A DNA stretch of 8,750 nt from an uncultured Bacilli bacterium (GCA_947587115.1 CANPXY010000049.1:1-8750), one strand, 5' to 3'; counted from the first letter of the stretch, positions 1 through 6,071 are shown. The notes: generated from the letters alone by a model not told the origin. Translations and numbers: made by a program.

Positions 1-760
1 TATCAGAATACCCTATATTCTCTACATTAACTCCTTGAATTGTTTTTGGAATGACCACATCACTTATTGTTTTTCCAACAGGGCTACTTGTGTTCGTTAC
101 AATACTTCCATTTTTTACAACCTTTGGACCACATAAGTATTCCGTAATTGTTCCTGTTTTACTATCAAATGCAAAACATTCTTCTGGGGTTGGTGGTTGT
201 TCAATCACCTGTTGTGCCTCTACACGAATCTTCCCTCGAAAGGTCTTCCCTGCTGCCTCTTCTCTTTTTGCTTCAGAATTGATCCACATTCTAAGATCAT
301 ACACATACTCTTCCCCTGCTCCTATTACTCCTGTATCTAATACTCTTTTCTCTTCAACAATTGTTGCCGATAATAGTTTAGTGGCGAGTTCACTTCCATC
401 TTTCTCTAAATTGTATTTGATTGCTGTATCTGGTAATCTAATTTCTTTATCCAATAAGTCTACATCATCTAAATAAATCGTATATTCACTATCGATATTT
501 CCTTTGTTTATTAAGGTAAACCTATAGGGGTCTTGTAGAAGCCCTACTTCATCTAATACCGGTACTATATCTTCCCCATCGATTCCTACACTCTCTTCAT
601 CATCAAGTTCTAGTGATAATGACTCTACTTTTAAAACATTGGTTTTAGTTCCATTTAAAGTTAGCTGTAACCATGCATAACTTGCTCCTAGTAACAAAAT
701 TGTACCTAAAATAATAGGCAATCCAAAACCATAGAGTTGTTTCTTCTGTTCTTTTGTCAT
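1..760 (-). CDS. Secreted TasA-like/BspA-like LRR surface protein, 3' end outside window
   Basis: Reading frame open from an ATG at 760 to the left edge (253 codons, no stop), so the C-terminus lies outside the window. AAGGAG (769-774) sits 8 nt before the ATG. Residues 1-9 are charged, 10-29 form a hydrophobic segment ending ASYA, and the W30-D54 stretch (AWLQLTLNGTKTN, then SLSLELDD) resembles the N-terminus of SipW-processed TasA/camelysin-like proteins. Residues 31-185 look like that family's extracellular beta-rich module (FTLINKGN and SEYTIYLDD near 81-99). A Pro-rich linker QPPTPEE (189-194) leads into CFAFDSKTGTIT (195-206) and DVVIPKTIQGVNVENIG (234-250), the usual opening of BspA-type leucine-rich repeats (LRR_5). 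Inference: an exported, surface-bound adhesion or matrix protein with more repeats beyond the edge. Its codon use (five ATA Ile codons) differs from the lon stretches I checked. The frame is very secure; the domain calls rest on motif memory, without a search. Confidence 0.88.
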   Translation of the reverse strand, partial: MTKEQKKQLYGFGLPIILGTILLLGASYAWLQLTLNGTKTNVLKVESLSLELDDEESVGIDGEDIVPVLDEVGLLQDPYRFTLINKGNIDSEYTIYLDDVDLLDKEIRLPDTAIKYNLEKDGSELATKLLSATIVEEKRVLDTGVIGAGEEYVYDLRMWINSEAKREEAAGKTFRGKIRVEAQQVIEQPPTPEECFAFDSKTGTITEYLCGPKVVKNGSIVTNTSSPVGKTISDVVIPKTIQGVNVENIGYSD

Positions 761-768
761 TTCCTTTT

Positions 769-774
769 CTCCTT
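769..774 (-). promoter_or_regulatory. RBS AAGGAG of the surface protein gene
   Basis: A near-consensus AAGGAG lies 8 nt upstream of the ATG at 760. It fixes the start of the surface protein and supports this frame as a real gene. Confidence 0.85.
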
Positions 775-788
775 TATTTTATACTTCC

Positions 789-819
789 ATTATAATTCAC
801 ACCCCCCCCCGTCTGTCAA
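789..819 (-). promoter_or_regulatory. Sigma-A promoter with G9 tract in spacer (candidate phase-variable promoter)
   Basis: On the minus strand a perfect -35 TTGACA (819-814) and a perfect -10 TATAAT (794-789) are separated by 19 bp. The spacer holds nine consecutive G (810-802). Transcription would start near 782, about 20 nt before the ATG at 760. The optimal spacer is 17 bp, so loss of two G would turn a weak promoter into a near-consensus one. Reading the -10 as TTATAA shifts the spacer to 18 bp. The boxes are seen directly; the slippage is inferred from known cases where homopolymers in promoter spacers switch surface genes. Confidence 0.8.
802..810. repeat. Homopolymer C9 (G9 on the coding strand)
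   Basis: This is a run of nine C on the + strand, conspicuous in an AT-rich window, placed exactly between the two promoter boxes of the surface protein gene. Tracts of this kind are prone to slipped-strand mispairing. Confidence 0.95.
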
Positions 820-835
820 CGGGTGGATGGGTGTG

Positions 836-855
836 TTGTGTAAATTTGTGTAAAT
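836..855. repeat. Perfect tandem 10-bp repeat upstream of the surface-gene promoter
   Basis: TTGTGTAAAT occurs twice back to back (836-845 and 846-855 on the + strand; ATTTACACAA twice on the coding strand). The copies begin about 17 bp upstream of the -35 box and are spaced by about one helical turn, as expected if a regulator bound both on the same face of the DNA. The repeats also sit between the terminator of the gene at 867-1538 and the promoter. The role is inferred. Confidence 0.75.
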
Positions 856-856
856 G

Positions 857-881
857 AAAAAGATCATCACTGTGATCTTTT
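857..881 (-). terminator. Rho-independent terminator after the lon operon
   Basis: A 9-bp stem (858-866 with 873-881, AAAGATCA/TGATCTTT core) with a 6-nt loop ends in TTTTT on the minus strand. The stop codon of the upstream gene (869-867) lies in the loop, so the terminator begins inside the coding sequence. It separates the lon operon from the surface protein gene. Confidence 0.85.
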
Positions 882-1538
882 AAATTTAGAAATAGTTCTT
901 AATGTGTTTTTAGCCATCAATTTATATTGCTTTTCATCTGGTTTCTTATAATCACTACTTAAAGAGTCCCTGACAATTTCTTCGGTTACGGCAAGAAACT
1001 TTGGATGGGCTTGATAAAGTTCTGGCCAAGTTTTTAGAAAATTATTGGTAGTTCCTAAAAACCCTCGCTCTTGGAACAGTCCATCATAATTTCTACTTTC
1101 GAGACTATCATAAGTCGCATAATCAAAACTGATCAAATTTTTCATTTCAGACAAGAAAATTTTATTCTTTACAGTTGGCACATAAGAGCGAAGAGCCATT
1201 TGCCAGACAAAGTAGTCATGAATGTTTATATCGCAAGTTTCTCTATCTAGACCTCTCATATAGGCGGTAATTTTGATGATGATATTACCAAGGTCTCTAC
1301 TTTCTTGATCCGGATATTTGAAACGCAACTGATTGTTGACTTCTTCAATCTTGTTTAGAATGTCATCCTCCAGGAGAAAAAAGGCCGGTTCATTTTGCAT
1401 GAGATCAATGATACCAACGAGCCATGATTTAAAGAACTCGTCCTTGTCATAAAGTCCCATAATCTCTTCGGCAGATAAATTTAAAAGTTGAAATTGTAAC
1501 AAGAATTTCACTAAATTTTGGTCGCTGATTTCTAACAT
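867..1538 (-). CDS. Uncharacterised 223-residue protein translationally coupled to lon; paralogue of 3981-4643
   Basis: I do not recognise a named family. The protein is soluble and mostly helical in appearance, with no signal peptide, membrane segment or obvious catalytic motif. Its ATG (1538) lies inside the end of lon in an ATGTTAG overlap of 7 bp, with AAGG 6 nt upstream, so it is probably translated by coupling with lon. It ends in tandem stops TGA-TGA within a terminator. By eye it aligns end to end with the 220-residue protein on the other side of lon: MLE start, EPAFF (50-54) against EPIFF, YFVW (109-112) against YFQW, HP (178-179) against HP, and YKLMAKNTLR (205-214) against YQKRAKRVLR. 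Its context suggests a role connected with Lon, such as a substrate adaptor, a regulator or a stress protein, but this is only inference. Confidence 0.9.
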   Translation of the reverse strand: MLEISDQNLVKFLLQFQLLNLSAEEIMGLYDKDEFFKSWLVGIIDLMQNEPAFFLLEDDILNKIEEVNNQLRFKYPDQESRDLGNIIIKITAYMRGLDRETCDINIHDYFVWQMALRSYVPTVKNKIFLSEMKNLISFDYATYDSLESRNYDGLFQERGFLGTTNNFLKTWPELYQAHPKFLAVTEEIVRDSLSSDYKKPDEKQYKLMAKNTLRTISKFKRSQ

Positions 1539-3859
1539 GGTACACCTTCTTCACATAATAGAGCATCATAGATTTCTCGGTAATCTTTAACTAAGTGAAA
1601 GGTCATCTCTTCTTTGATCTCTTTTGGAATCTCATCAAGATCTACTTCATTTTCTTGTGGAAGATAAACTTCTTTAATGCCACTGCGATTGGCACCTAAA
1701 ATTTTTTCTTTTAAACCACCAATGGCTAGAACTTTTCCTCTCAATGTGATTTCGCCTGTCATAGCAACAGAAGCTGGGATGGGATGATTTTTGAGCATGC
1801 TTAACAGCGTGGTCACAAGCGCAATTCCAGCACTTGGTCCTTCTTTGGAAACAGCCCCTTCGGGAATATGTAGATGAATGTCGTTTTTACTGAGTAAATG
1901 TTCAGGAATTTCAAACTCTTCCATGTGGGCTTTGATATAACTTAAGGCAATGTGCGCTGATTCTTTCATCACTTCTCCTAAAGATCCCGTCAAAATCAAA
2001 TCGCCTTTTCCTTTATAGTAGGTCGCTTCGATCGGTAGAACATCACCACCAAAAGGCGTGTAAGCCAAACCGTTGACCACTCCTACTTGACTTGTTTCTT
2101 CACGGCTAGAATAATGATATTTCTTTTTACCTAGAAATTTTTCAACTAAATTTGGATCTACCTCATAAAAACAAATTTCTGGCTCAGTACGTAAATTTTT
2201 AACAATCTTACGTAGAATGGAAGCAATGGTCCGCTTAAGTTCTCGAACTCCTGCTTCTTTGGTATAATTTTGAATAATTTTTAAAATTGCCTCTTCTTGG
2301 AACACTACCTGTAGTTCTGTCAACCCATGTTCTTCAAGTTCTCTTGGAATAATATAATTTTTGGCAATATCGAGTTTTTCGTATTCGGTATAAGAAGAAA
2401 TATTGATAATTTCAAGACGATCTTTGAGTTCTTCCGGAATTTGTTCTTGATAATTGGCAGTGGCGATGAACATCACTTTCGACAGATCAAAATCTTCTTC
2501 TATATAGTGGTCAGAGAAATGACGATTTTGCTCTGGATCTAATACTTCTAACAGACTGCTGGCAGGATCGCCCTTGATATCTTTGGTCATTTTGTCGATC
2601 TCATCGATGATGAAAACCGGGTTGGTAGAACCTGCTTTTCTCATACCACTGATAATTCGTCCTGGACTTGCACCAATATAAGTACGACGATGTCCTACAA
2701 GTTCTGCTTCGTCATTAATGCCCCCAACGGAAATCTTGGTATACTTTCTACCTAACGCTTTGGCAATACTGATCGCAAGCGATGTTTTTCCAACACCTGG
2801 GGGTCCCACTAAACAAAGAATCGGGCTTCTAGAATGATCGGTATTCTGTTCGACAGCCAAATATTCGACAATGCGCTCTTTGACACTTTCTAGTCCATAA
2901 TGTGTCAAATCTAAAGAATGTCGAACTTCTATTAAATTTTGATTATCTTTTGTGTGATAACACCATGGTAGGTGTAATAACCATTCGATATAGTCACGGA
3001 TGATCCCCACTTCCGGAGAAGAAGGGTTGGCCATTTCATAACGATGTAGTTCTTCTTTGAGACGATCTTTCACTTTCGGATCACATTTTAAATTTGCAAT
3101 TCTTTTTCGCAAAGTATCTACTTCATCATCTTTGTTGTTCGCTTCTCCTAGTTCTTCTCTAATCACTTTGATTTTTTCGCGAAGAACAAATTGACGTTGA
3201 CTTTCATCGAGCTCTTTGACTACTTTTTCTTCAATCTTTTTCTCAAGTTCGATCACTTGTAGATCTTGATTCATATCATCGATCAACATCTGTGAACGGA
3301 TCGTCGCTTGGGGCTCATTTACATAATTTAATTTTCTTTCCAGCGATGTTGGGAAGAAGGTAGCAATGGTATCGGTCACTCGGTTTAAATCTTCAATGCC
3401 ACTGATCTGAGAAAGGACCGCATTACTCATGTAAGGAACATTGTTGACATAATTTTCAAGTTGTTTGCGCAAAGTACGAAGATGGGCCATCTCTTCTTTG
3501 GCATCCAAATTTTCAGGATAGATGGGCTCTACTTGGGCATCATACAACTGATCCTCTAATTCATAGGAAGATACTTTAGCCCGCATAACGCCTTCCAAAA
3601 TCACTCTAGTCTTGCCATTGGGCATCGCCATTTTCATTTTAATACAAGCGATTACTCCAATTTTAGGAAGTTCGCTGATATCAGGATTCAATTCTAAAGT
3701 ATCAAGGGGGGTTACCACTAAAAGATGATTGTCATAATAAGATTCTGACAACGACAATAATTGCTTTTGTTCAAGCGAAGTAAATTCGACTCTTGCTTCT
3801 CCAAAGGGCAGAAGAACCAAATCTCTAACAATTAATACCGGCAATTTTGTCTTTAACAT
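1532..3859 (-). CDS. lon: ATP-dependent protease Lon (LonA type)
   Basis: Cytoplasmic AAA+ serine-lysine protease that degrades misfolded and some regulatory proteins. From the start chosen here it has 775 residues, a normal LonA length. In order: N-terminal substrate-binding domain (1-195, opening LPVLIVRDLVLLPF), helical linker (200-285), AAA+ module with Walker A GPPGVGKT (352-359), GHRRTYIG (389-396), Walker B VFIIDEID (415-422) and sensor-2 GVRELKR (537-543), then the protease domain with catalytic Ser676 in GPSAG and Lys717 in GGLK. All key residues are present. The ATG at 3859 is preferred because GGGAG (3869-3873) lies 9 nt before it; the ATG three codons upstream (3868) abuts that site. 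Its own promoter lies just upstream. It overlaps the next gene by 7 bp. No CIRCE or clear CtsR operator was seen. Confidence 0.97.
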   Translation of the reverse strand: MLKTKLPVLIVRDLVLLPFGEARVEFTSLEQKQLLSLSESYYDNHLLVVTPLDTLELNPDISELPKIGVIACIKMKMAMPNGKTRVILEGVMRAKVSSYELEDQLYDAQVEPIYPENLDAKEEMAHLRTLRKQLENYVNNVPYMSNAVLSQISGIEDLNRVTDTIATFFPTSLERKLNYVNEPQATIRSQMLIDDMNQDLQVIELEKKIEEKVVKELDESQRQFVLREKIKVIREELGEANNKDDEVDTLRKRIANLKCDPKVKDRLKEELHRYEMANPSSPEVGIIRDYIEWLLHLPWCYHTKDNQNLIEVRHSLDLTHYGLESVKERIVEYLAVEQNTDHSRSPILCLVGPPGVGKTSLAISIAKALGRKYTKISVGGINDEAELVGHRRTYIGASPGRIISGMRKAGSTNPVFIIDEIDKMTKDIKGDPASSLLEVLDPEQNRHFSDHYIEEDFDLSKVMFIATANYQEQIPEELKDRLEIINISSYTEYEKLDIAKNYIIPRELEEHGLTELQVVFQEEAILKIIQNYTKEAGVRELKRTIASILRKIVKNLRTEPEICFYEVDPNLVEKFLGKKKYHYSSREETSQVGVVNGLAYTPFGGDVLPIEATYYKGKGDLILTGSLGEVMKESAHIALSYIKAHMEEFEIPEHLLSKNDIHLHIPEGAVSKEGPSAGIALVTTLLSMLKNHPIPASVAMTGEITLRGKVLAIGGLKEKILGANRSGIKEVYLPQENEVDLDEIPKEIKEEMTFHLVKDYREIYDALLCEEGVPC

Positions 3860-3868
3860 TTGGTCCAT

Positions 3869-3873
3869 CTCCC
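3869..3873 (-). promoter_or_regulatory. RBS GGGAG deciding the lon start
   Basis: GGGAG lies 9 nt before the ATG at 3859 but directly touches the in-frame ATG at 3868, so it favours the start at 3859. Confidence 0.65.
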
Positions 3874-3892
3874 ATCAAATATATTGCTTTTT

Positions 3893-3921
3893 ATTATAAT
3901 GTGAAACCATTAAAAAAACAA
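3893..3921 (-). promoter_or_regulatory. Sigma-A promoter of lon
   Basis: A -35 TTGTTT (3921-3916) and a perfect -10 TATAAT (3898-3893) are spaced 17 bp apart on the minus strand, with the likely start near 3886, about 27 nt before the lon ATG. The -35 and the spacer share a run of seven T. Confidence 0.65.
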
Positions 3922-3941
3922 GTGTTTTTCTTTCAGCAAAG

Positions 3942-3969
3942 AAAAAACTTTATGAACAATTCATAAAGT
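3942..3969 (-). terminator. Perfect 10-bp hairpin and T-run between the 220-residue gene and lon
   Basis: ACTTTATGAA (3947-3956) and TTCATAAAGT (3960-3969) form a perfect inverted repeat with a 3-nt loop, followed on the minus strand by TTTTTT. It lies just after the stop of the gene at 3981-4643 and upstream of the lon promoter, which fits a terminator. The stem has only two G-C pairs, so termination may be partial. Because it is symmetric and lies about 25 bp upstream of the lon -35, it could instead be an operator. Confidence 0.6.
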
Positions 3970-3980
3970 AATTTTTGGTT

Positions 3981-4643
3981 TTATTTTATAAAAGTTTTAT
4001 GCTTCTTACTTGTCGTAGGTTCTTGAAGCTTTTCAACACTTCTTAAAACTCTCTTAGCACGTTTTTGATAATTACGATCGGTATGTTGGTCAAGTCCTTC
4101 TTTGATCATCTTTCTATAACGATTGAGAAGTTCAGGATGTTCTAAATAAGTTTTCGGACTAATGACCATGGTAAAGTTCATCGTCGATAATAGTGAAGGT
4201 GTACAAACTGGCTGGTCCCCCGTCTCTACTGTTAAAATGCACATGTTGTTATAATCTTGACGCGCATGTTCTAATTGTTCTTTTAAAGATAATTCCAAAG
4301 TTCTTGGTGAAACGCGTACCATTGTGACCCATTGAAAGTAGCTAGAATGTAATTCTGGACTATTTTTATTGGCTAATTTTGTTCTTTCTATCTGTTCGAA
4401 CAATTTACTAGCTAATCTTTGCGTTTTAGCGTTTCCAGAACCGTAAATTCCTTCAAGCGTATCTTTCATTCGCTCATAGATCCCATCGGTCATATGGAAA
4501 AATATGGGCTCCTTTTTTTGCATTTCTAACAATGTATGCAAAAGCTCAATCCGAGAATCCTCGTCACTATATTGACTGGTCAAATCTACCCCTTCCGCAA
4601 TCTCTTTTTTTACTTTTAAATATTTCATCAATTCTTCTAACAT
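3981..4643 (-). CDS. Uncharacterised 220-residue protein upstream of lon; paralogue of 867-1538
   Basis: No named family is recognised. It is a soluble, charged, probably helical protein without signal peptide or membrane segments and with a Lys-rich tail (TSKKHKTFIK at the end). The ATG at 4643 has AAAGGGG (4653-4659) 9 nt upstream and its own promoter (4671-4699), so it can be transcribed apart from tig. Landmarks shared with the 223-residue protein downstream of lon are EPIFF (45-49), YFQW (102-105), HP (169-170) and YQKRAKRVLR (192-201), in the same order at similar spacing. This implies an old duplication with lon between the copies. It sits where clpX or other protease genes often occur between tig and lon in Firmicutes. 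A function in protein quality control is inferred from neighbours alone. Confidence 0.9.
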   Translation of the reverse strand: MLEELMKYLKVKKEIAEGVDLTSQYSDEDSRIELLHTLLEMQKKEPIFFHMTDGIYERMKDTLEGIYGSGNAKTQRLASKLFEQIERTKLANKNSPELHSSYFQWVTMVRVSPRTLELSLKEQLEHARQDYNNMCILTVETGDQPVCTPSLLSTMNFTMVISPKTYLEHPELLNRYRKMIKEGLDQHTDRNYQKRAKRVLRSVEKLQEPTTSKKHKTFIK

Positions 4644-4652
4644 ATGTCTATT

Positions 4653-4659
4653 CCCCTTT
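4653..4659 (-). promoter_or_regulatory. RBS AAAGGGG of the 220-residue gene
   Basis: AAAGGGG lies 9 nt before the ATG at 4643 and supports that start. Confidence 0.7.
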
Positions 4660-4670
4660 CATGTCAGTAT

Positions 4671-4699
4671 ATTATATCATATTTTTTAAAATTACTCAA
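4671..4699 (-). promoter_or_regulatory. Sigma-A promoter of the 220-residue gene
   Basis: A -35 TTGAGT (4699-4694), a 17-bp spacer and a perfect -10 TATAAT (4676-4671) place the transcript start near 4664. The promoter lies right after the tig terminator. Confidence 0.75.
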
Positions 4700-4720
4700 G
4701 AACTAATAAAATTTAGAAAC

Positions 4721-4742
4721 AAAAAATGCTCAAGTAGCATTT
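4721..4742 (-). terminator. Rho-independent terminator of tig
   Basis: AAATGCT (4724-4730) pairs with AGCATTT (4736-4742) around a 5-nt loop and is followed by a run of six T on the minus strand. The tig stop codon TAA (4743-4741) forms part of the first arm. Confidence 0.85.
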
Positions 4743-6003
4743 ATTTGTTATATTCTTTTAATTTGTCAATCACTTGACGCATTTCTAAGTCGTATTGAAT
4801 CATATCGATTCCACCAAAGTTCTTTAAGAACTCTTCTTTTGGCATCTGATATTTATTGGCAAGTTCCTCTGCTTCTTTTTCCGCTTCTTCTACAGATACT
4901 TCAATCTTTTCTTGATTCATGATCTCTTCTAGCATCAAGCGATATAAAACATTTTTGAAAGCATCTTTTTCCATCTGTGAACGAAGTTCTTTTTCTGTGG
5001 TCTTCGTAAATTGATAGTATAGATCAAGTGAAATTCCTTGCATCTGCATCTGTTGTTTAAATCTTTCAAGCAAGCGATCTACTTCTTCTTCTACCATTTC
5101 TTCTGGAATATCTACTTCGGTATTTTTACCAACTTCCTCAAGAAGGTGATCCACATAGTTGTTTTCAGCATCCATATCTTTTTGTGCTTGAATATTGGCT
5201 TTGATCTCATCCATCAACTTTTCTTTGGTGTCGATTCCTTCCATTCCTAAATCTTCGAAGAATTCAGCATCTAGTTCACGAGCTTTCTTTTCTTTAACTT
5301 CATTTACTTTTACTTTAAAGGTTACTTCTTTTCCTTTAAGTTCTTCACTCATGTAATCTTCTGGGAACGTCACTTGAATTTCTTTTTCTTCTCCAGTTTT
5401 CATTCCTACAAGTTGCTCTTCAAAGCCAGGAATAAATGTATGAGAGCCAATTTCAAGAGAATAGTTTTCTCCTTTTCCACCATCAAAAGCGACTCCATCT
5501 TTAAATCCCTCAAAGTCGATCAAGGCAATGTTGCCTTCTTCCACAGTGCCATCTTCTTTGCTGACTGCTTCTTCATAACGCTCGAGCAAGTGATGAAGTT
5601 CGTGTTCGATTTCCTCTTCACTGACCGTTGCTTCTTCTTTGGTCACTTTTAATCCTTTGTACTTCTTTACATTGACTTCTGGTTTAGGAATGATTTTGAA
5701 AACAAATTCTACCCCTTTTTCATCGATGCTTTTAAGATCGACACTAGGTTGTACTACTGGAATCAAATCACAATCTTTGATCGCTTGTTCATAGGCACTT
5801 TGAAGTACTAGATCTGCTGCTTCAAAGAAGAGCGATTCCTTTCCAAACTTTTTCTCATAGAGGTCTCTTGGAACTTTTCCTTTGCGGAAACCATCCACTT
5901 TTACCTCTTTCACTTTAATTTTAAACGCATCGTCTAACGCTTTTTCCCATACTTCCCCTTCAATTTTTACAGGAAGTTCTTTGACATGTTTACTATTTGC
6001 CAT
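4741..6003 (-). CDS. tig: Trigger factor (ribosome-associated chaperone and peptidyl-prolyl isomerase)
   Basis: Binds the ribosome next to the exit tunnel and shields nascent chains; a middle FKBP domain isomerises prolyl bonds. The 420 residues are close to the family norm. The ribosome-binding signature GFRKGKVP is at 38-45, the FKBP-type domain spans about 152-236 (GNIALIDFEGF, SHTFIPGFEEQLVGM, VTFPEDY), and the helical arms (240-420) contain the Gln/Met-rich KQQMQMQG near 316-323. The ATG at 6003 is chosen over one seven codons upstream (6024) because GGAGG (6012-6016) lies 8 nt before it. The ribosome-binding domain opens a few residues shorter than usual. No convincing promoter is visible between the greA terminator and this start, so transcription may rely on read-through from greA. 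Confidence 0.96.
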   Translation of the reverse strand: MANSKHVKELPVKIEGEVWEKALDDAFKIKVKEVKVDGFRKGKVPRDLYEKKFGKESLFFEAADLVLQSAYEQAIKDCDLIPVVQPSVDLKSIDEKGVEFVFKIIPKPEVNVKKYKGLKVTKEEATVSEEEIEHELHHLLERYEEAVSKEDGTVEEGNIALIDFEGFKDGVAFDGGKGENYSLEIGSHTFIPGFEEQLVGMKTGEEKEIQVTFPEDYMSEELKGKEVTFKVKVNEVKEKKARELDAEFFEDLGMEGIDTKEKLMDEIKANIQAQKDMDAENNYVDHLLEEVGKNTEVDIPEEMVEEEVDRLLERFKQQMQMQGISLDLYYQFTKTTEKELRSQMEKDAFKNVLYRLMLEEIMNQEKIEVSVEEAEKEAEELANKYQMPKEEFLKNFGGIDMIQYDLEMRQVIDKLKEYNK

Positions 6004-6011
6004 ATTTTTTT

Positions 6012-6016
6012 CCTCC
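6012..6016 (-). promoter_or_regulatory. RBS GGAGG deciding the tig start
   Basis: GGAGG is 8 nt upstream of the ATG at 6003 and lies inside the longer reading that begins at 6024. That makes the shorter protein (MANSKHV...) the likely product. Confidence 0.8.
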
Positions 6017-6046
6017 ATATTCATTTGTATGTTGTGATCTAAGTCG

Positions 6047-6071
6047 AAAAATAGTACCTGTCGTACTATTT
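6047..6071 (-). terminator. Rho-independent terminator of greA
   Basis: AAATAGTAC (6049-6057) and GTACTATTT (6063-6071) form a perfect 9-bp stem with a 5-nt loop, followed by a T-run on the minus strand. The greA stop codon TAG (6068-6066) is inside the first arm. It may be leaky, since tig has no obvious promoter of its own. Confidence 0.8.

Noticed and set aside
51..476. Open frame of 141 codons on the + strand
   Set aside because: It is antisense to the surface protein gene, which has a strong RBS, a promoter and recognisable domains. It has no RBS or family match and its composition is low in charged residues, typical of a shadow frame.
867..869. TGA read as tryptophan (mycoplasma code)
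   Set aside because: TGA acts as a stop here (tandem TGA-TGA within a terminator), and the Trp codons I read are TGG.
2327..2542. Open frame of 71 codons on the + strand inside lon
   Set aside because: It is antisense to conserved AAA+ coding sequence, Phe/Ile-rich, with no start signals.
3860..3868. lon start at 3868
   Set aside because: The RBS directly abuts this ATG, whereas the ATG at 3859 has a 9-nt spacing. The choice is not certain.
3870..3980. CIRCE or CtsR operator upstream of lon
   Set aside because: Neither the TTAGCACTC/GAGTGCTAA pair nor a GGTCAAA tandem is present in the upstream region.
4532..4777. Open frame of 81 codons on the + strand across the 220-residue gene start
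   Set aside because: It covers the promoter, the terminator and the start of a well-supported minus-strand gene and has no RBS of its own.
5038..5652. Two + strand frames (70 and 92 codons) inside tig
   Set aside because: They are antisense shadows of Lys/Glu-rich coding sequence, which reads as Phe/Ser-rich on the other strand.
6004..6024. Longer trigger factor start at 6024
   Set aside because: The RBS GGAGG lies inside this extension and is correctly placed only for the ATG at 6003.
6004..6048. A tig promoter downstream of the greA terminator
   Set aside because: TACAAA-like and TTCGAC-like boxes exist, but with a wrong spacing of about 13 bp, so no promoter could be supported.
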